From: Bin18 sp965200355 | GTDB taxonomy: Bacteria > Desulfobacterota > Binatia > Bin18 | Direction of reading: 5' to 3' | DNA: 64,000 nucleotides | Assembly: GCA_965200355.1 (NCBI GenBank) | Contig: OZ241351.1 | Coordinates: forward strand, 992,001-1,056,000 | Made by a program: the position numbers and the translations under genes | Part shown: piece after piece, positions 43,101-51,739 of the stretch | Numbering within the stretch: the stretch's first letter is position 1 | Layout: each line of letters opens with the position of its first letter | The notes under the pieces: model-generated | Told to the model about the DNA's origin: nothing | The model's database searches: none | Seen by the model: only the letters and a program-made list of their open reading frames with translations

Positions 43101-43571
43101 TTATCCGCAGTTCTGGAGACAGTCCCGTATAGGGCCAAGGTCAGGAAGTTGGCTGGCGTCCTCTGTAATCCAGGCGTATCGGACCGTCCCACCCTTATCC
43201 ACAACAAAGGCCGAACGTTTGGCTACGCCCTTGAAACCGAGCAAATCTTCGTAGAACGACCCGTACGCTTGAGAAACTTCTTTGTTAAAGTCACTCAGCA
43301 GGGGGAAATCATAGCCCTCCTTCGCTGCCCACGCATCAAGCGAGAAGGGGCTATCCACGCTGATCGCCACAACCTGAGTATCGTCATTCTGCAAGGTGTT
43401 GATATTGTCTCGAACCGAGCACAATTCTTTCGTTCAACCACCGGTAAAGGCCAAGGGAACAAAGAGGATGACGGTATTCTTCTTCCCCCTTGCCTCACTG
43501 AGTGCAAAATCCTGCATCTTATTCGTCTTGAGTGTAAAATCCGGTGCCGTTTCGCCTATCAGAATACTCAT
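43101..43571 (-). CDS. selenocysteine-containing peroxiredoxin (in-frame TGA at residue 46)
   Basis: Thiol peroxidase of the AhpC/TSA-BCP family. From ATG 43571, preceded by GGAGGAGG, the frame reads MSILIGETAPDFTLK and LFVPLAFTGG, then TGA (43436-43434), then TKELCSVRDN and an intact C-terminal half with VVAISVDSPFSLDAW. It ends IRDCLQNCG, 156 residues counting the TGA. Related enzymes have the peroxidatic cysteine exactly there (FTGxCTxExC), with a second cysteine five residues on (here Cys51). Everything else in the frame is intact, and a SECIS-like hairpin follows the TGA, so selenocysteine is more likely than a nonsense mutation. Selenoprotein peroxiredoxins (PrxU) are known in other bacteria. 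It lies 38 bp after gyrA. Confidence 0.85.
43404..43425 (-). promoter_or_regulatory. bacterial SECIS-like hairpin after the TGA codon
   Basis: Eight nt after the TGA the mRNA can fold into a 5-bp stem (ATTGT with ACAAT), a bulged G, and a 3-4-bp stem (CTC or CTCG with its complement), closed by a small GGTTC loop. The apical G and U residues lie 18-21 nt beyond the TGA, within the distance range of bacterial SECIS elements recognised by SelB. Folding energy was not computed. Confidence 0.7.
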
Positions 43572-43609
43572 ACTCCTCCTCCGTATTGTGTGAATTGAGA
43601 ATGGTTAGT

Positions 43610-46054
43610 TTACTCTTTGTCTTCCTCTTCGGCGACCAATGCGATGCTGGAGACGTATCCATCCGCACCAATGTTAAAGAGTTTGACACCTTGGGTATTC
43701 CTGCCGATCACCCGCAACTCAGCGACTCGGATCCGTATGATCTTGCCGCTATCCGTCACGAGCATCAAGTCATCGTCCTCCTGCACCTGCCGCACTCCAC
43801 AGACCTCTCCGGTCTTGTCCGTGGCGCGCATCGTACTGATTCCCTTCCCCCCGCGCGCCTGTAGCCGATAGTCCTCTATCCTGCTCCGCTTACCATAGCC
43901 TTGAGACGACACCGTGAGAAGGGTGACCTCTTGACTGAGGATTTCGAGAGAGACCACTTCATCCTTCTCTTCCAGGGTAATCCCTCGAACGCCAGATGTG
44001 CTGCGTCCGGTGGCACGGACGTCTTCTTCGGCAAATCGGATCGCTTTGCCGTTTTTGGTCGAAAGGAGGATATCGTGTTTGCCATTCATGAGCTGGACAC
44101 CGATGAGCTCGTCTTCGTCCCCAAGCGTAATGGCGATAATTCCACCTCGTCGCGGGTTTGCATACGCCATGAGTCTCGTTTTTTTGACTTGTCCTTTGCG
44201 CGTCGCAAAAACAATAAAACCGTCGTTCTGGAATTCTCGGATGGGGAGAAAGGCCGAAATTTTCTCCCCTTCCTGGAGCGGCAGAAGATTAATGATCGCT
44301 TTTCCCTTTGCCAGACGGCTGCCTTGAGGGATTTCGTGGACCTTCACCCAATAGACTTTGCCGATTGAGGAGAAAAACAAGAGAAAGGCGTGGGTCGAAG
44401 AGATGAAGAGATGCTCAACAAAGTCTTCTTCCCGGGTTGTTGCCCCAACAACGCCTTTTCCTCCCCGATGCTGAGAGCGGTATTCGGTCAGGGGGCTTCT
44501 CTTGATGTAGCCGGCGTTGGATATGGTGACTACGACGTCTTCTTCGGCAATTAAATCTTCGTCCGAAAGATCTGCCCCGGCGGGCAGGATTTCTGTCCGT
44601 CGCCCGTCGGCAAATCGGCCCCGGAGATCAATCAGCTCTTCCTTAATCACCCCGTCGATCTTCGCCGGACTGGAAAGAATACTTTGCAGAGAAGCAATGG
44701 CACCGAGTGTTTCACTGTGTTCGGAGAGAATTTTTCCCCGTTCCAACTGGGTGAGTCGCTGCAAGCGCATATCAAGAATAGCCTGTGCCTGGGTCTCACT
44801 CAGCGAAAATCGGTCCATAAGGGCTTGCCGGACGCTCGCCGGGTTCTGTCCGTGGCGAATGAGGTGGAGGACGGGATCAAGGTGGTCCAGTGCGATTTTG
44901 AGCCCCTCAAGGAGGTGGAGGCGTTGGTCGGCTTTCTGGAGAGCAAAGGCAGTCCGGCGTCGGACCACCTCCCGGCGATGTTCAAGAAAGTGCAGGAGGA
45001 TGTCTTTGAGCGTCAGCAGGCGCGGCCGGCCGTCAACGATGGCGAGAAGAATGATCCCAAACGAGTCCTGGAGCGGGGTCATTTTATACAACTGGTTGAG
45101 AACGACCTGCGGGACAACTTCTCTTTTCAGCTCGATAACGATGCGCATACCCTCCCGGTCGGACTCGTCGCGCAGGTCGGAGATTCCGGTAATACGCTTC
45201 TCATTGACCAAGTCGGCAATACGCTCAATCAAACGAGCCTTATTCACCTGATAAGGAATCTCGTGGGCAATAATACGGCCCTTTCCGGTCTTCTCATCTT
45301 CCTCTATGGATGTTCGGGCTCGCATCTGAACGATGCCTCGCCCGGTCTCATACGCGCTTCGTACTCCGGAGCACCCGTGGATGTACGCTCCAGTGGGGAA
45401 GTCTGGACCAGGGATATACGCCATGAGGTCACGGTTTTCGAGGTCCATGCTCTCAATCAGAGCCAGGAGCGCATCAATGACTTCGCCCAGGTTGTGGGGA
45501 GGGATATTGGTTGACATCCCCACAGCAATTCCAGATGAGCCGTTGACCAGGAGATTAGGAAATTTACTGGGCAGAACCGCCGGTTCGTGGCTGGTATCGT
45601 CATAGTTCGGGATGAAGTTAATGGTCTCTCGGTCGATGTCGGCCAGCAATTCCGCGGTGATGCGGGTCATGCGGACTTCGGTATACCGCATGGCGGCGGG
45701 GGGGTCGCCATCAATCGAACCAAAGTTTCCTTGACCGTCAATGAGCGGATAGCGCAAGGAGAAATCCTGCGCCATACGGACCAGCGTATCATAGACGGCC
45801 GAGTCTCCGTGTGGGTGATATTTTCCAATCACGTCGCCCACGACACGAGCAGATTTCTTATATGGCCGATTCCACTCATTCCCAAGGTCGTGCATGGCGT
45901 ACAGGACACGCCGGTGTACGGGCTTCAGTCCGTCACGAACGTCGGGCAGCGCACGGCCAATAATCACACTCATGGCGTAGTCCATATAGGACTGCCGCAT
46001 TTCCTGCTCGATATTGACAGAGGGAAGAGAATGAGTATCCAGATGGGCTTCCAT
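43610..46054 (-). CDS. gyrA: DNA gyrase subunit A
   Basis: DNA-cutting subunit of gyrase. The 814-residue protein from ATG 46054 has the catalytic Tyr124 in AAMRYTEVRM. The quinolone region GKYHPHGDSAVYDT has Ser85 and Asp89, the drug-sensitive residues at those positions. The GyrA-box QHRGGKGV lies in the linker to the C-terminal beta-pinwheel, and the tail is acidic (EEEDKE). A longer frame upstream (from 46165) overlaps gyrB and is not conserved. gyrA follows gyrB by 43 bp. Confidence 0.97.
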   Translation of the reverse strand: MEAHLDTHSLPSVNIEQEMRQSYMDYAMSVIIGRALPDVRDGLKPVHRRVLYAMHDLGNEWNRPYKKSARVVGDVIGKYHPHGDSAVYDTLVRMAQDFSLRYPLIDGQGNFGSIDGDPPAAMRYTEVRMTRITAELLADIDRETINFIPNYDDTSHEPAVLPSKFPNLLVNGSSGIAVGMSTNIPPHNLGEVIDALLALIESMDLENRDLMAYIPGPDFPTGAYIHGCSGVRSAYETGRGIVQMRARTSIEEDEKTGKGRIIAHEIPYQVNKARLIERIADLVNEKRITGISDLRDESDREGMRIVIELKREVVPQVVLNQLYKMTPLQDSFGIILLAIVDGRPRLLTLKDILLHFLEHRREVVRRRTAFALQKADQRLHLLEGLKIALDHLDPVLHLIRHGQNPASVRQALMDRFSLSETQAQAILDMRLQRLTQLERGKILSEHSETLGAIASLQSILSSPAKIDGVIKEELIDLRGRFADGRRTEILPAGADLSDEDLIAEEDVVVTISNAGYIKRSPLTEYRSQHRGGKGVVGATTREEDFVEHLFISSTHAFLLFFSSIGKVYWVKVHEIPQGSRLAKGKAIINLLPLQEGEKISAFLPIREFQNDGFIVFATRKGQVKKTRLMAYANPRRGGIIAITLGDEDELIGVQLMNGKHDILLSTKNGKAIRFAEEDVRATGRSTSGVRGITLEEKDEVVSLEILSQEVTLLTVSSQGYGKRSRIEDYRLQARGGKGISTMRATDKTGEVCGVRQVQEDDDLMLVTDSGKIIRIRVAELRVIGRNTQGVKLFNIGADGYVSSIALVAEEEDKE

Positions 46055-46097
46055 GACGAGAATATACCTGATGTATGCGTGACAGCGGGGGCCGGGC

Positions 46098-48488
46098 TTA
46101 GATGTCGATATTCTTGGCGGAGAGCGCGTTCTCAGAGATGAATTTCCGTCTTGGCTCCACTTCATCTCCCATCAGAGTGGAAAAGACCTCGTCGGCTTCG
46201 TAGGCATCTTCAATCCTGACCTGCAAGAGCGTCCGGGTCTCCGGGTTCATCGTCGTTTCCCAGAGCTGCTCAGGATTCATCTCCCCAAGGCCCTTATAAC
46301 GCTGAATATCAACCCCTTTTCTGGAGCGAGCCAAAATTGCATCAAGGACTTCTTGCTGACTGCCCAGGGTGAGATCAGTATCTTTGGCAGAAAAGGCGAA
46401 AGGAGCTGGGCCGATATTCGCAAGCACAGCCAACAGTCTTTTCACTTCTCCGGCCTCTGCTGACTCAATGAAGTCTCGGTCAAAGACCACCCTTTGCCCC
46501 GAGCCGTTCAGCCCCTGAGTCGCGATAATTTTATACCCACCCAGTTTTCTGTCTTCTTCTAGGGAAAAAACGATAGGGTCACGGTCCGTCAGTGCCTCCT
46601 CGAATGGAGAGAGGAGGGATTCAAGAAGGGTACGACTACTGAAAGCAGCCGGAGAGAGGTCTGGATGAGTGAGAAGAGCGCAGACAATATGACGGTCTCT
46701 TCCTTTCCGTTCAACCAGATCAAGAATGCTGTTCAGGCGGAGGGAGTTCTTGACCCATGTTTTCAACTGCTCCCCTTCAAGTTCGCCTACCAGGACGTGT
46801 TCAACACCGAGGTCAACCAAGAATTCATTGAGCTCGGCGTCATCTTTCAGGTAATGGTCGGTTTTTCCTTTTCTGACTCTATAGAGGGGAGGCTGAGCTA
46901 TACACAAATACCCGTCTTCGATAATGCCGGGGAGCTGACGGTAGAGGAAGGTGAGCAGTAAGGTGCGGATATGGGAACCGTCAACATCCGCGTCTGTCAT
47001 AATAATAATTTTATGGTAGCGCAGTTTTGAGAGGTCCGTTTCTTCCTTCCCGACCCCAGCCCCCAGAGCGGATATCAGCAGACGGATTTCCTGAGAGGAA
47101 AGCATTTTGTCAAAGCGGGCTTTTTCGACATTCAGAATTTTTCCCCGTAGCGGCAGAATAGCCTGCGTCCGCCTGTCCCGACCTTGCTTTGCTGATCCTC
47201 CAGCCGAATCTCCTTCTACCAGAAAAATCTCACTTCTCTCCGGGTTGCGCTCCTGACAGTCCGCAAGTTTCCCAGGGAGAGACCCGGAGTCAAGGGCTCC
47301 CTTTCGGCGCGTGAACTCACGCGCCTTCCGAGCCGCCTCGCGCGCGCGCGAGGCATCAACACTCTTGTGAGCGATCTTTTTGGCTTCTACCGGGTGTTCT
47401 TCAAGGTAGGTTCCAAGCTTTTCGTTTACGAACGATTCGACAAACCCTTTGACCTCGCTATTGCCGAGCTTGGTCTTTGTCTGCCCTTCAAACTGAGGTT
47501 CTGGAACTTTCACGCTGATAATTGCGGTCAGGCCCTCTCGAATATCTTCTCCTTGAATACTTTCTTGGTCTTTTTTGAGAAGGCCGAGTGACCCCACGTA
47601 GGAATTGATGGTCCTGGTCAGTGCCGCCTTGAGTCCGACGAGATGCGTTCCCCCTTCTATTGTGTTGATATTGTTGACAAATGAATAAATACTCTCGACA
47701 TAATATCCGTCGTTCCATTGGAGAGCGATTTCAGCGGAGGTGCCATACTTTTCGCTTCTAAAATAGATCACCTCGTTGTGCAGCGGTGTTTTCGCTCGAC
47801 CAAGGTGTTCAACAAAGGAAACGATCCCGCCTTCGTAGAAGAAGTCGTGACGTTTATCTGGCTCCCTTTCGTCAACAATGGAGATGTGCAGGCCTGGGTT
47901 CAGAAATGAGAGTTCACGAAGCCGTCTGGAGAGGATATCGAAGCTGAAAGCTCTTTCACCAAAAATCTGAGTATCGGGTGTAAAAATAACTTTTGTCCCA
48001 CTCTCCTCAGTCTGTCCGATCTCTTTTAATTCGTTGTCCGGCTGACCTCGATGGTAACGTTGGAAATAGATTTTCCCTTCTCTCTTGATCTCGATTTCAA
48101 GGATTTCTGAGAGTGCGTTGACGACGGAGACACCGACACCGTGCAGCCCTCCGGAGACTCGATAGGCAGATTTATCGAATTTTCCACCGGCGTGGAGCTT
48201 AGTCAGGACGACCTGAGCGGCTGAGATACCCTCAGTTGGATGATTTTCGGTTGGAATGCCCCTGCCATCATCGACGACGGAGACAGACCCCTCAGAGTGA
48301 ATAGTGACAATGACATGCGTGCAGTGTCCAGCGAGTGCTTCATCCACGGAGTTATCCACAATTTCAAAAACGAGATGATGAAATCCTCTCTCCGCGGTAT
48401 CGCCGATGTACATTCCCGGTCTCTTGCGAACCGCTTCGAGACCTTCGAGTACCTTGATTTGTCCTGCCCCATAGTCTTGTTCGAGCAT
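46098..48488 (-). CDS. gyrB: DNA gyrase subunit B
   Basis: ATPase subunit of gyrase. The 796-residue protein starting at ATG 48488 shows VRKRPGMYIGDT and EIVDNSVDEALAG of the GHKL ATPase, the GGLHGVGVSVVNALS loop, the Toprim motif VEGDSAGGSAKQGRDR, and IIIMTDADVDGSHIRTLLL. In place of the E. coli-type insert, its C-terminal part shows the shorter QRYKGLGEMNPEQLWETTM. GGGAAG precedes the ATG. An in-frame GTG at 48533 has its AGGAGG immediately adjacent and is less likely as a start. Confidence 0.97.
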   Translation of the reverse strand: MLEQDYGAGQIKVLEGLEAVRKRPGMYIGDTAERGFHHLVFEIVDNSVDEALAGHCTHVIVTIHSEGSVSVVDDGRGIPTENHPTEGISAAQVVLTKLHAGGKFDKSAYRVSGGLHGVGVSVVNALSEILEIEIKREGKIYFQRYHRGQPDNELKEIGQTEESGTKVIFTPDTQIFGERAFSFDILSRRLRELSFLNPGLHISIVDEREPDKRHDFFYEGGIVSFVEHLGRAKTPLHNEVIYFRSEKYGTSAEIALQWNDGYYVESIYSFVNNINTIEGGTHLVGLKAALTRTINSYVGSLGLLKKDQESIQGEDIREGLTAIISVKVPEPQFEGQTKTKLGNSEVKGFVESFVNEKLGTYLEEHPVEAKKIAHKSVDASRAREAARKAREFTRRKGALDSGSLPGKLADCQERNPERSEIFLVEGDSAGGSAKQGRDRRTQAILPLRGKILNVEKARFDKMLSSQEIRLLISALGAGVGKEETDLSKLRYHKIIIMTDADVDGSHIRTLLLTFLYRQLPGIIEDGYLCIAQPPLYRVRKGKTDHYLKDDAELNEFLVDLGVEHVLVGELEGEQLKTWVKNSLRLNSILDLVERKGRDRHIVCALLTHPDLSPAAFSSRTLLESLLSPFEEALTDRDPIVFSLEEDRKLGGYKIIATQGLNGSGQRVVFDRDFIESAEAGEVKRLLAVLANIGPAPFAFSAKDTDLTLGSQQEVLDAILARSRKGVDIQRYKGLGEMNPEQLWETTMNPETRTLLQVRIEDAYEADEVFSTLMGDEVEPRRKFISENALSAKNIDI

Positions 48489-48497
48489 GTGCTTCCC

Positions 48498-48540
48498 AAA
48501 GGAGGCAGGTAGGCTGAAGAGTTTGTCGCGCACCTCCTTT
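48498..48540 (-). promoter_or_regulatory. gyrB leader hairpin that could hide an AAAGGAGG sequence
   Basis: In the gyrB leader AAAGGAGG (48540-48533) and CCTCCTTT (48505-48498) are perfect complements 27 nt apart. The gyrB ATG (48488) follows the second arm by 9 nt. The first arm looks like a strong Shine-Dalgarno sequence but has no start codon at a proper distance except the adjoining GTG 48533. A hairpin of this kind could regulate translation or simply be a stem in the leader. Confidence 0.35.
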
Positions 48541-48565
48541 TTTTATACCAAACCTTAGCATTTTC

Positions 48566-48580
48566 TTTACGTTACGTAAA
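48566..48580. promoter_or_regulatory. palindrome upstream of gyrB, operator candidate
   Basis: TTTACGTTACGTAAA is perfectly symmetrical except for its central base. It lies in the 120-bp region between the dnaN stop and the gyrB leader, about 80 bp before the gyrB ATG. A dimeric regulator could bind it. No regulator is known from the sequence. Confidence 0.4.
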
Positions 48581-48608
48581 CCGCACGAATAAATAAAACA
48601 GTTTTATA

Positions 48609-49763
48609 TCAATTTATTTTCATAGGCATTATGATATAGGAGAATTCACGGCTCTCCTTTTGCTGAAGGAGTCCAGGGCTCATCTCGTCTTTCAGAAAAA
48701 TGACGACATCATCCTCTTCGTTCATGACGTTCAATGCCTCAATCAGATATCTTCCATTAAACCCAATGGATAATCCATCTCCAGAGCAGGAAGCCGCAAT
48801 CTCCTCCGTTCCCTCACCCACATCTGGAGTATTAACGGACACCTCAATTTTGTCTTTCTCAAATTGTAATTTTATCCCCCGAGAGCGTTCTGTTGTGAGA
48901 ATCAAAATACGACGGAGAGCGCTGAGGAATTCATCTCGGGGAAACTCAATACGGTGGCTATGCTCCTTTGGAACGACTTGCTGGTAGTCAGGAAATTCCC
49001 CTTCAATCAGACGCATATAGAGTTCGGTTGTCTCCTTTTTGAGAGTGGCGACCGAATCGCTGACGGACAGGTCTATGCTCCCCTCGCTCCGCTCAAGGAG
49101 CTTCCGTGTTTCAACCAAGCCTTTTTTCGGAAGTATGACGCTTGGCCAATCTGGCAGGGAAGGCGTATCAACCTCCCGTTCTATGAGAGACAGGCGGTGT
49201 CCATCGCTGGCAACCATACGGACCTTCCCGTCTTGCTGGGTCTCGAGATAGACACCGCTCAGATTCAGGCGTGTCTCGTCAGGTGAGGTTGCAAAGAGGG
49301 TTTTCTCAATCATCTCCCGCAGGGTTGGCCCAGGCAACGATATGAATGAGCCAGAAGAGGAGGAATCATTCTTTCCTGGCTTTTCTTTTTGTCCTGTTAT
49401 TGTCGGAAATTCTTTAGGGTCGAGGCTTGCTATTCTGAAGCGGGACTTTCCACTATTGACATCCACCCAGCCATTTCCACTTGAGCGTAAACGGACCTGA
49501 CCGGAGGGCAGTTCACGAATGATCTCATACAACTTTCGGGCGTCCGCCGTCATTGCTCCATCTGTTTTCACATCAGCGCGGCATTGTTGGCGGATACCAA
49601 TTTCGAGATCGGTTGCCCCAAAAGAAAGAACGCGCTCCTCTCCTGTAGAGTCGGATTTAATCAGGACATGGGAGAGCGTGGGGAGAGAGGAACGCCTCTC
49701 AACGACACCCTGGACTAGATATAAACACTGAAGGAGGTCTTCCTTGCCTACGCTGAACTCCAT
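48609..49763 (-). CDS. dnaN: DNA polymerase III subunit beta (sliding clamp)
   Basis: Ring-shaped processivity clamp. The 384-residue protein begins MEFSVGKEDLLQCLYLVQGVVERR and has the three-domain clamp repeat, with DLEIGIRQQC, ANFL-type strands and the C-terminal SREFSYIIMPMKI. The last residues (IIMPMK) form the partner-binding pocket of the family. It is separated from dnaA by oriC, and gyrB follows on the same strand. Confidence 0.96.
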   Translation of the reverse strand: MEFSVGKEDLLQCLYLVQGVVERRSSLPTLSHVLIKSDSTGEERVLSFGATDLEIGIRQQCRADVKTDGAMTADARKLYEIIRELPSGQVRLRSSGNGWVDVNSGKSRFRIASLDPKEFPTITGQKEKPGKNDSSSSGSFISLPGPTLREMIEKTLFATSPDETRLNLSGVYLETQQDGKVRMVASDGHRLSLIEREVDTPSLPDWPSVILPKKGLVETRKLLERSEGSIDLSVSDSVATLKKETTELYMRLIEGEFPDYQQVVPKEHSHRIEFPRDEFLSALRRILILTTERSRGIKLQFEKDKIEVSVNTPDVGEGTEEIAASCSGDGLSIGFNGRYLIEALNVMNEEDDVVIFLKDEMSPGLLQQKESREFSYIIMPMKIN

Positions 49764-49785
49764 ATTCCCTCCCTTTTCGCTGCCT

Positions 49786-50053
49786 CTCTACTTACTACTA
49801 CTTATTCTTTATATTTATATATAATTATACATATAGTAGTAGGGCCTGTGGATAAGTGGATAAATGGGTTAAGTATCTGTTTATAATAGAAAAGTTTTCC
49901 ACAGGGGGTGTGGAAAACTTCGGCCTGCCTGTGGAAAACTTTTTTCTGACCCCTTTTTCCACTCTCTATCATCATGAGTTATCCACAGGTTATCCACAGG
50001 TTATCCACAGGTTATCCACAGGTTATCCACAGGTTATCCACAGGGAAAAGAGC
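49786..50053. other. replication origin region (oriC) between dnaN and dnaA
   Basis: Six exact DnaA boxes TTATCCACA lie in tandem at an 11-bp pitch (first 49979-49987, last 50034-50042). An opposite box TGTGGATAA is at 49847-49855, and weaker boxes of TTTTCCACA/TGTGGAAAA type are at 49895-49903, 49909-49917 and 49930-49938. Beside these is an AT-rich stretch, 49786-49841, suited to unwinding. It ends in TAGTAGTAG (49834-49842), a DnaA-trio-like repeat, then GG and the opposite box. The arrangement fits a functional chromosomal origin. This region contains no gene. Confidence 0.85.
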
Positions 50054-51379
50054 CTACTCATAAATCATAATCTCTATTCGATTGATAATATCGCGCAGCT
50101 CTTCTTCTCTTTTGAACCGATTTTCAATCGTATGGCAGGCATACAGAACCGTGGTGTGATCTTTTCCGCCAAATCTCATGCCAATCATTGGATAGGAGGC
50201 ACCGGCAAGCTTGCGGCAGAGGAACATACCAACCTGCCTTGGAAACGAAACCATCTTTGTCCGTTTCTTTGAATTGATGTCAGCAACGCTGACGCCAAAA
50301 TACTTGCTCACCGTTCTCTGGATAGTCTCAATCGAGACGGTCTTTTCCTGGTCAGTGACGAGATTCTTGAGAACCTGTCGTGCAAAGTTGACCGTGATAT
50401 CAGCCTGATTCAGTGCGGCTAACGCCCCCAAGCGCGTCAGGCCACCCTCAAGCTCTCGGATGTTTGCCGTCACATGAGAGGCCATAAAAAGCGCAACATC
50501 GTCGGGGAGGGATATCCGTTTTGCCCGTGACTTTTTTTGGAGAATGGCCACCCGAGTCTCAAGGTCGGGTGGCTGGATATCGGCGATCAGTCCCCATTCG
50601 AAACGGTTTCGTAATCGGTCTTCGAGTCCACCAATCTCATTTGGGAACCTATCTGACGTTAAGATGATCTGCTTGCTTGACTCATGCAGGGAATTAAAGG
50701 TGTGAAAAAATTCTTCTTGTGTTCGCTCCCGACCGGACAGAAACTGTACATCATCAAGAATAAGAACATCTGCACGACGGAATCTATTCTTAAATTCCGT
50801 CATCCGATTCTTTCGTAAATGAACAATCAATTCGTTCGTAAATGATTCTGAGGAGAGATAGACAACATTGTCCTTTCTCTGTTTTGCCGTTGCCTCGTGG
50901 CCGATGGCATTGATGAGATGAGTCTTGCCTAACCCAACCCCTCCATAGATGAATAAAGGATTATAGCTTTTCCCGGGATGTTTACTGACTGCCTTGGCCG
51001 CTGCATGAGCAAACTGATTGCCGCCACCGACGACAAAGGAGGAAAACGTGTAATTCTGAATCAATCCGTCCTTCTTTCCTCTCCCTCTCGCTGGGGCTGT
51101 CCGTGCCTTCTCTTCCTCTGGAAAGAGTTCTCCTTGGGGTTTTTCCTGGACATGCAAGACGAGATGCGTTGGCTGACCACACACCTCAGTCAGTGCGCTT
51201 TCCAGGGGGCCGATGAGATTGCTGAGCAGCCAATCCTTAAAGAGTACGCTTGGGACTTCAAGGTGAAATGTGTCGGCCTGGAGCCCAAGGGGCCGAATCG
51301 GTTTCAGCCAGGTTTCGCTATTTGTCTTTCCTACTTGTCCTTCAACAATCCCCAACACTTTCTTCCACACCCGATCCAT
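50054..51379 (-). CDS. dnaA: chromosomal replication initiator DnaA
   Basis: ATP-dependent initiator that binds DnaA boxes and opens oriC. The 441-residue protein has N-terminal domain I (about 1-80), a variable linker, and the AAA+ core with Walker A GGVGLGKT (146-153), LILDDVQFLSGRERTQEEFF and the arginine-finger region RLRNRFEWGL. The C-terminal domain IV carries the DnaA signature GMRFGGKDHTTVLYACHTI. It starts at ATG 51379. DnaA boxes lie 30 bp upstream, so autoregulation is likely. Confidence 0.97.
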   Translation of the reverse strand: MDRVWKKVLGIVEGQVGKTNSETWLKPIRPLGLQADTFHLEVPSVLFKDWLLSNLIGPLESALTEVCGQPTHLVLHVQEKPQGELFPEEEKARTAPARGRGKKDGLIQNYTFSSFVVGGGNQFAHAAAKAVSKHPGKSYNPLFIYGGVGLGKTHLINAIGHEATAKQRKDNVVYLSSESFTNELIVHLRKNRMTEFKNRFRRADVLILDDVQFLSGRERTQEEFFHTFNSLHESSKQIILTSDRFPNEIGGLEDRLRNRFEWGLIADIQPPDLETRVAILQKKSRAKRISLPDDVALFMASHVTANIRELEGGLTRLGALAALNQADITVNFARQVLKNLVTDQEKTVSIETIQRTVSKYFGVSVADINSKKRTKMVSFPRQVGMFLCRKLAGASYPMIGMRFGGKDHTTVLYACHTIENRFKREEELRDIINRIEIMIYE

Positions 51380-51409
51380 ACCTCGTCCTTCCCTAACTCA
51401 ACGCCAGTT

Positions 51410-51429
51410 ATCCACACCTGTGGATAACT
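51410..51429. promoter_or_regulatory. inverted pair of DnaA boxes upstream of dnaA
   Basis: TTATCCACA (51410-51418) and TGTGGATAA (51421-51429) face each other with a 2-bp space, ending 50 bp before the dnaA ATG. A weaker TTATTCACA lies at 51479-51487. Together they suggest DnaA controls its own transcription. Confidence 0.65.
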
Positions 51430-51669
51430 CACTAAGCTCCTGTTTCAACGGATAAAACTCACTCTATTCGACGAGGTTATTCACACACACGTGTCCCTCT
51501 GTCTGACCTTCTGCCCCAGGAGATTCCCATGCACCAGCTGCGTGGTCAGAGGGGCGAGAAGAAGGCCCATGTCTAGCCGGATCAATATGCCGCTTGAACT
51601 CTGGCCGGAGAGGATAGTAACGGTGCTTCTTAAGCCCTTCTCCTGGAGAATGCAAGGCAGAGTACGGGC

Positions 51670-51703
51670 ATTTTTTCAAGTGGTGAATATCACTTGAAAA
51701 AAT
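51670..51703. terminator. 13-bp perfect inverted repeat between dnaA and hemL
   Basis: ATTTTTTCAAGTG (51670-51682) is exactly inverted at 51691-51703 around an 8-nt loop. The arms end in runs of T or A on either strand, so it could end transcription in both directions, or serve as a binding site. dnaA and hemL are divergent, so the usual reason for a bidirectional terminator is missing. Confidence 0.5.
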
Positions 51704-51721
51704 CGTGTGTATAACACAAGG

Positions 51722-51739
51722 TGATTTTTATAAAAATCA
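51722..51739. repeat. 18-bp perfect AT palindrome
   Basis: TGATTTTTATAAAAATCA is perfectly symmetrical. It lies between the 13-bp inverted repeat and hemL, in a strongly AT-rich stretch. It resembles a dimeric operator. Its position near oriC allows an origin-related role, but nothing in the sequence decides this. Confidence 0.5.

Noticed and set aside
43101..43424. A free-standing 107-codon frame reading as a short peroxiredoxin C-terminal half starting after the TGA
   Set aside because: It lacks the N-terminal half and has no ribosome-binding site, and the upstream half is intact in the same frame. The TGA-containing full frame explains it better.
48489..48533. GTG 48533 as the gyrB start, adding 15 residues
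   Set aside because: Its AGGAGG is directly adjacent to the GTG, and the extra residues are not expected in GyrB. ATG 48488 matches the normal beginning.
49979..50042. Iterons of an integrated plasmid
   Set aside because: Each unit is an exact DnaA box beside dnaA and dnaN, so a chromosomal origin is the direct explanation.
51464..51679. A 71-codon minus-strand frame in the dnaA-hemL gap
   Set aside because: No ribosome-binding site and no recognisable family; mentioned only within the gap entry.
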